Shown here piece by piece: positions 60,930-64,000 of a DNA stretch of 64,000 nt (position 1 is the first letter of the stretch; the number at the start of each line of letters is the position of its first letter). Made by a program: the position numbers and the translations under genes. The notes under the pieces are model-generated. The model made no database searches. It saw only the letters and a list, made by a program, of their open reading frames with translations, and had not been told where the DNA came from. The stretch covers positions 1,116,001 through 1,180,000 of the forward strand of contig NZ_CP043476.1 in assembly GCF_009769165.1 (NCBI RefSeq), in the 5' to 3' direction. The stretch is from Xanthomonas hyacinthi (lineage in GTDB: Bacteria > Pseudomonadota > Gammaproteobacteria > Xanthomonadales > Xanthomonadaceae).

Positions 60930-61447
60930 CGCGGCGCCTGCTTGCGCAGCGCGCGCAGCTGCGGCCACAGCGCGCGCTTGGCGGCGGCGTTGCCGCGCAG
61001 CTCGGCCAGCGGCCAGGTCGCCATCAACGCCTGCGTGGCCGGATCGTTCGGGTTGCATGCGCAGGCGCGCAGCAGTGCGATCTGCAGCCGGTCGGGCAAG
61101 CGCAGCCCGGCGCGGCGCGCGGCCGGCGCCGGCGCGGTGCGGTGCGGCTCGGGATAGGCCGCGGGCGCGGCCGGCGCCCGCCCGCGCGGCGACGGCTGCG
61201 CCGGCGTGGGCGCTGCGGCGCGCGGCGCAGACGCCGGCGCTGCATGCTCAGACAGCAGCGCCGGCGCAGCCGCATCGGCGGCAGGGGCAGCGCCCACCTC
61301 CGCCTGCGCCGCCTGCGCGACCACGGCGCCGACATCGGCATCGGCCCCGACATACAGCGTATAGCCCAACGCCTGCAGCCAGCCGTGCTGCTCGGCCGAC
61401 CACAGCGGCGCAGCGCTGGCTGCCGTGCTGGCCATCGCCTCGCTCAC
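60926..61447 (-). CDS. holD: Probable DNA polymerase III psi subunit (HolD-like)
   Basis: 173 residues if the GTG at 61447 is used (an ATG at 61435 is an alternative). Most of the protein is an Ala/Pro-rich low-complexity linker. The N-terminus ([12 protein letters not shown]) and C-terminus ([20 protein letters not shown]) resemble the E. coli psi protein, as I recall its pattern LRANPTARAALWQQI. The gene precedes rimI with a GTGA overlap, just as holD does in enterobacteria, and chi (holC) is encoded elsewhere in this window. The similarity is short, so this remains tentative. Confidence 0.55.
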   Translation of the reverse strand: MSEAMASTAASAAPLWSAEQHGWLQALGYTLYVGADADVGAVVAQAAQAEVGAAPAADAAAPALLSEHAAPASAPRAAAPTPAQPSPRGRAPAAPAAYPEPHRTAPAPAARRAGLRLPDRLQIALLRACACNPNDPATQALMATWPLAELRGNAAAKRALWPQLRALRKQAPR

Positions 61448-62220
61448 GTCGCGTCCGGCAGCTTGCGCCAGCGCCGCCACAGCCAGTAGCAGGGACCGGA
61501 CAAGGCGTACAGCACCCCGATCGCCAGCAGCGCGCGCGACAGGTCGATGACCAGCACCGCGATCACCACCGGCGCCAATACCAGCATCAGGAACGGCACC
61601 CGGTCGGCGCGCGGGCCTTTCGCGGCACCGCCCTTGAAGCTCCAGAAACGGATCCGGCTGACCATCAGCAGCGCCGCGGCCACGGTCAGGCCCAGCGCCA
61701 CGTAGCGCAGCTGCTCGCCATCCCAGCCGAGATTGCCGTCGGCGAACGCCCACACGAAGGCCATCATCAATCCCGCTGCGGCCGGGCTGGCCAGGCCGAC
61801 GAACCAGCGCTTGTCGACGGTGCCGACCTGGGTGTTGAAGCGGGCCAGGCGCAGCGCGGCGCAGGCCGCATACAGGAACGCCACCGACCAGCCGACCCGG
61901 CCCATCACGCTGCCATCGAACTTCAGCGCCGACAGCGACCAGTGGTACATCACCAGCGCCGGGGCCATGCCGAAGCTGACCAGATCGGCCAGCGAGTCGT
62001 ACTGCACGCCGAATTCGCTGCTGGTGCCGGTCAGCCGCGCCACGCGCCCGTCCAGCCCGTCCATCAGCGCGGCGACGAACACCGCCACGCTGGCGTGCAC
62101 GAACTGGCCGTTGGCAGCGGCGATGATGGCGTAGAAGCCGGAGAACAGGCCGGCGGTGGTGAACAGGTTCGGCAGCAGATAGATGGTGCGCGAACGGGGA
62201 GGCGGTCGGGATGGGTCCAT
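61444..62220 (-). CDS. pssA: CDP-diacylglycerol-serine O-phosphatidyltransferase
   Basis: Makes phosphatidylserine, the precursor of phosphatidylethanolamine, in the inner membrane. 258 residues with about eight helices. The CDP-alcohol phosphatidyltransferase motif is DGLDGRVARLTGTSSEFGVQ followed by YDSLAD, giving the DGx2ARx8Gx3Dx3D pattern with all Asp residues present. The beginning RTIYLLPNLFTTAGLFSGFY is the conserved family start of the integral-membrane (subclass II) type. The overlap with the HolD-like gene is GTGA, so the three genes may form one operon. Confidence 0.95.
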   Translation of the reverse strand: MDPSRPPPRSRTIYLLPNLFTTAGLFSGFYAIIAAANGQFVHASVAVFVAALMDGLDGRVARLTGTSSEFGVQYDSLADLVSFGMAPALVMYHWSLSALKFDGSVMGRVGWSVAFLYAACAALRLARFNTQVGTVDKRWFVGLASPAAAGLMMAFVWAFADGNLGWDGEQLRYVALGLTVAAALLMVSRIRFWSFKGGAAKGPRADRVPFLMLVLAPVVIAVLVIDLSRALLAIGVLYALSGPCYWLWRRWRKLPDAT

Positions 62221-62300
62221 GTGCGGCAGTTTAATCGACTTGCCAGGTCCGACGGCCGGTGCTGCAATCGGCGCTCGCCCCCGTGCCCCTGGAGAACGTG

Positions 62301-62693
62301 ATGCGCGCCCTGACCCGGCTTTGCTGCCTGTGCCTGCTCGCCGCCAGCGGCGTGGCCGGCGCCGCCACCCTGTACCAATGGAAGGATGCGCAGGGCGTCA
62401 CCCACTATTCGCAAAGCCCGCCGCCGGGCGGCAAGTACCAGGCGCGGCGGGTCGACGGCCACGGCGGCGCCCCGGCCGAGGCCACCGAAGCCGCCGCGCC
62501 GGCGGAGAACGGCAACTGCCTGAGCGCGCGCAAGAACCTGGACATCCTCGCCAAGCCGGGCAAGGTGATGCGCGACCGCGACGGCGACGGCAAGCCGGAC
62601 GTGGAGCTGGACGAGGTCCAGCGCGGCGCGCAGAAGGCCCTGGCCGAGGCCGCGATCAAGGCCTATTGCGCGCAACCCGCCGCCGCGGAGTGA
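62301..62693 (+). CDS. DUF4124 domain-containing exported protein
   Basis: 130 residues. A signal peptide ([20 protein letters not shown]) is followed directly by the DUF4124 motif [21 protein letters not shown] Ala/Glu-rich linker and a helical tail complete it. A Cys pair ([14 protein letters not shown]) could form a disulfide. The function of the domain is unknown; it is common in xanthomonads and pseudomonads as a periplasmic protein. The ATG at 62301 has GGAG six bases upstream; the longer frame upstream is not used. Confidence 0.85.
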   Translation: MRALTRLCCLCLLAASGVAGAATLYQWKDAQGVTHYSQSPPPGGKYQARRVDGHGGAPAEATEAAAPAENGNCLSARKNLDILAKPGKVMRDRDGDGKPDVELDEVQRGAQKALAEAAIKAYCAQPAAAE

Positions 62694-62793
62694 GTGCGCA
62701 CGGCCGGCGCCGAGGCGGCGCGGGCCGCCCTGCATTCCCGCAGCGCCGGCAATGACTGGCAAAATGGGCGCCCGCCGTCAACGAAGCCCCTCG

Positions 62794-64000
62794 ATGCGCC
62801 TTTCCCAGTTCCACCTGCACACCACCAAGGAAACGCCGGCCGATGCCGAGCTGGTCAGCCACCGGCTGATGCTGCGCGCCGGCATGATCCGCAAGCTCGC
62901 CTCCGGCCTGTACACCTGGTCGCCGCTGGGCCTGCGCGTGCTGCGCAAGGTGGAAGCGGTGGTGCGCGAGGAAATGAACCGCGCCGGCGCGGTGGAAGTG
63001 CTGTTCCCGACCATCCAGCCGCGCGAGCTGTGGGAGGCCACCGGGCGCTGGAAGAAGTTCGGCGGCCTGATGCTGCGGATGCAGGACCGCAAGGAGCAGG
63101 ACTACTGCTACAGCCCCACCGCCGAAGAGGCCGCCGCCGACTTCGCGCGCCAGGAGCTGAGCAGCTACAAGCAGCTGCCGGTCAATTTCTACCAGATCCA
63201 GACCAAGTTCCGCGACGAGATCCGCCCGCGCTTCGGGGTGATGCGCGCGCGCGAGTTCCTGATGAAGGACGCCTACTCGTTCCATGTCAGCGACGAGGAC
63301 CTGGCGCGCGAGTACGCGAACATGAAGGCCGCCTACGGCCGTATCTTCACCCGCCTGGGCCTGCAGTTCCGCGCGGTGCAGGCCGATTCCGGCGACATCG
63401 GCGGCGACGCCTCGCAGGAATTCCACGTGCTGGCCGAGTCCGGCGAGGATTCGCTGGCGTTCTCCACCGGCTCGGACTACGCGGCCAACGTCGAGGCCGC
63501 GGTCGCCGCCGATCCGGCGCCGCGTCCGGCAGCGCAAGAGGCGCTGCGCAAGGTCGCCACGCCCACCCAGAAGACCTGCGACGCGGTGGCGCAACTGCTC
63601 GGCATCGCGCTGCAGCGCACGGTCAAGTCGGTCGCGGTGATGGCCGGCGAGGCCTTCGTGCTGGCGCTGGTGCGCGGCGACCACGCGGTGAACGAGATCA
63701 AGCTGGGCAAGGTCGCCGGCCTGGCCGGCTACCGCATGGCCAACGAGGCCGAGATCCGCGCCCACCTCGGCAGCGAACCGGGCTTCCTCGGCCCGCTGCA
63801 CCCGCGCCAGCCGATCCGCGTGGTCGCCGACCGCGACGTGGCGGCGATGGCCGATTTCGTGGTCGGCGCCAACGCGGCCGGCTTCCATCTGGCCGGGGTC
63901 AACTGGGGCCGCGACCTGCCCGAGCCGGACGCCGTGGCCGACCTGCGCAACGTGGTCGAGGGCGAGCGCGCCCACGACGGCGGCGAAATCCGCCTGGCGC
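62794..64000 (+). CDS. proS: Prolyl-tRNA synthetase (5' part, cut by the window end)
   Basis: Class II synthetase of the bacterial type. The 402 codons present start [20 protein letters not shown]. They cover the beginning [20 protein letters not shown] and motif 2 ([20 protein letters not shown]), then the inserted editing domain between motifs 2 and 3 (residues about 220-400), with [20 protein letters not shown] and [20 protein letters not shown]. The expected length of about 570 residues means the last third lies beyond the window. The initiator ATG has only a weak GAAG upstream. Confidence 0.97.
   Translation, partial: MRLSQFHLHTTKETPADAELVSHRLMLRAGMIRKLASGLYTWSPLGLRVLRKVEAVVREEMNRAGAVEVLFPTIQPRELWEATGRWKKFGGLMLRMQDRKEQDYCYSPTAEEAAADFARQELSSYKQLPVNFYQIQTKFRDEIRPRFGVMRAREFLMKDAYSFHVSDEDLAREYANMKAAYGRIFTRLGLQFRAVQADSGDIGGDASQEFHVLAESGEDSLAFSTGSDYAANVEAAVAADPAPRPAAQEALRKVATPTQKTCDAVAQLLGIALQRTVKSVAVMAGEAFVLALVRGDHAVNEIKLGKVAGLAGYRMANEAEIRAHLGSEPGFLGPLHPRQPIRVVADRDVAAMADFVVGANAAGFHLAGVNWGRDLPEPDAVADLRNVVEGERAHDGGEIRLA

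Overview
The window is GC-rich DNA (about 70% by eye) from a gammaproteobacterium of the Xanthomonadaceae, most likely a Xanthomonas. The basis is an xps-type type II secretion cluster in the order E-F-G-H-I-J-K-L-M-N-D, the pepA-holC-valS, xerD-dsbC and lptF-lptG neighbourhoods, a plant-polymer pectate lyase, and dense families of short intergenic inverted repeats. No rRNA, tRNA, CRISPR array, integrase or transposase was recognised. Left part (1-20 kb, almost all minus strand): def, then a cellulose operon transcribed bcsD - bcsP-like - bcsA - bcsB - bcsZ - bcsC, preceded by a near-perfect sigma-54 promoter; pncB; then a second, apparently undescribed synthase-type polysaccharide operon (outer-membrane barrel, processive GT2 synthase carrying an N-terminal MshEN-like c-di-GMP domain, polytopic membrane protein, lipoprotein-like glycoside hydrolase). 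Its leader has a CRP/Clp-like palindrome and a hairpin that would bury the ribosome binding site. A separate GT2 gene follows. Next (20.3-27.3 kb, plus strand): a vitamin-salvage-like cluster of an NMT1/THI5-like protein, an APH-fold kinase, a double rhodanese, a TonB-dependent receptor, a PnuC-family transporter and a GntR/HutC regulator. A perfect TGGTCTAGACCA palindrome just before the first gene is the likely operator. Middle (27.5-42 kb, minus strand): a small glycosyltransferase and the xps cluster, preceded by a subtilase gene broken by an in-frame stop and a frameshift in a G7 run. Right part (42-64 kb): purL (carrying two in-frame intergenic-type repeat insertions), dsbC, xerD, an RDD protein, lptG-lptF, and divergently pepA-holC. 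A visibly lower-GC pair (AAA ATPase plus DUF4276/TOPRIM-like protein) lies between holC and valS and is a candidate anti-phage system. valS itself has a low-GC internal patch. Then come a pectate lyase, rimI with a HolD-like gene upstream, pssA, a DUF4124 protein, and proS running off the end. Functionally the window combines surface polysaccharide synthesis probably controlled by c-di-GMP, the secretion machine plus two probable substrates (pectate lyase, broken protease), and housekeeping genes. Two recurrent repeat families punctuate the gene borders: a hairpin ending in TGTGGGAGCGACTTCAGTCG and (GGGAATS)n arrays. Starts were chosen from ribosome binding sites and ATGA/GTGA overlaps; all family assignments come from motif reading without database searches.
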